Part shown: piece after piece, positions 5,034 to 5,233 of the stretch
How positions within the stretch are numbered: position 1 is the first letter of the stretch
Layout: each line of letters opens with the position of its first letter
NCBI GenBank assembly: GCA_002408385.1
Contig: DHSB01000065.1
Location: 1-5,233 of the forward strand
Source: Myxococcales bacterium UBA5297
GTDB taxonomy: Bacteria; Myxococcota; Myxococcia; Myxococcales; UBA5297
Length of the DNA: 5,233 nucleotides
Direction: 5' to 3'
Translations under genes and position numbers: made by a program
Notes under the pieces: model-generated
Told to the model about the DNA's origin: nothing
The model's input: the letters and a program-made list of their open reading frames with translations, nothing else
The model's database searches: none

Positions 5034-5233
5034 CGAGCGAAAGCGCGCACTTGGTGTCTCGGAATGCGGTGGCGGCGCTGCGATGGCCTCGCTGCCCGGG
5101 CGCGGAGCTGTCGGCGACGCGTGGGGAGCATTGCCAACGGTGGCGCGCTGTTGGCGAAAGTCGGGGACGAACCTGAACCCCGGCGCGGCTTGAGCACCAA
5201 AGTTTCGGACACCCTCTGCCGGCCTGGTTCTAC
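5025..5233. other. Right-end noncoding stretch, no gene supported
   Basis: After the terminator-like hairpin I see no open frame with a ribosome-binding site. The frames crossing this stretch are either continuations of out-of-frame readings of the 172-residue gene or short and compositionally poor. The only distinctive string is ACCAAAGTTTCGGACACC at 5196-5213, which has the look of an insertion-sequence end, but no transposase or second end is visible. Confidence 0.5.

Noticed and set aside
4706..5212. Minus-strand 168-codon frame from the right end
   Set aside because: About 320 nt are antisense to the 172-residue gene, and the translation is Arg/Ser/Ala-rich with no ribosome-binding site or recognisable motif.

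Overview
The window is very GC-rich (about 70% by eye) with strong G/C preference at third codon positions. Start codons are preceded by purine-rich Shine-Dalgarno sequences (GGAG, AGGAAGG, GGAGAG). This fits a high-GC bacterium, but there is no rRNA, tRNA or taxon-specific gene to narrow it further.

Layout: (1) The left edge (1-166, minus strand) holds the first 55 codons of a membrane transporter. The TM1 motif E-L-F-E-R-A-A-Y-Y-G places it near the proton-dependent oligopeptide transporter (POT/PTR) branch of the MFS. (2) A 308-bp divergent intergenic region (167-474) carries several GC-rich inverted repeats, a candidate promoter and an unusual U-rich leader. (3) The window is dominated by one plus-strand gene (475-4395) for a 1306-residue protein I do not recognise. 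It has a charged Ala/Arg/Glu-rich N-terminus, a degenerate pre-repeat unit, six clear tandem repeats of 128-132 residues, a decayed seventh unit, and a Gly-rich hydrophobic C-terminal segment. I find no Cys and no Tyr in the whole protein. (4) A 110-bp spacer (4396-4505) has overlapping palindromes and a weak promoter candidate whose -10 box sits between the arms of a perfect 7-bp inverted repeat. (5) A second plus-strand gene (4506-5024) encodes a 172-residue cytoplasmic protein of unknown family. A short GC hairpin with a T-run overlaps its stop codon. (6) The last ~210 bases have no supportable gene.

The transporter is probably unrelated to the other two genes because it is divergently transcribed. 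The giant repeat protein and the small downstream gene could be a functional pair (for example a structural or effector protein with a partner), but only adjacency and orientation support this. The repeat protein is the strongest candidate here for something undescribed. Its function is not deducible from the sequence alone.
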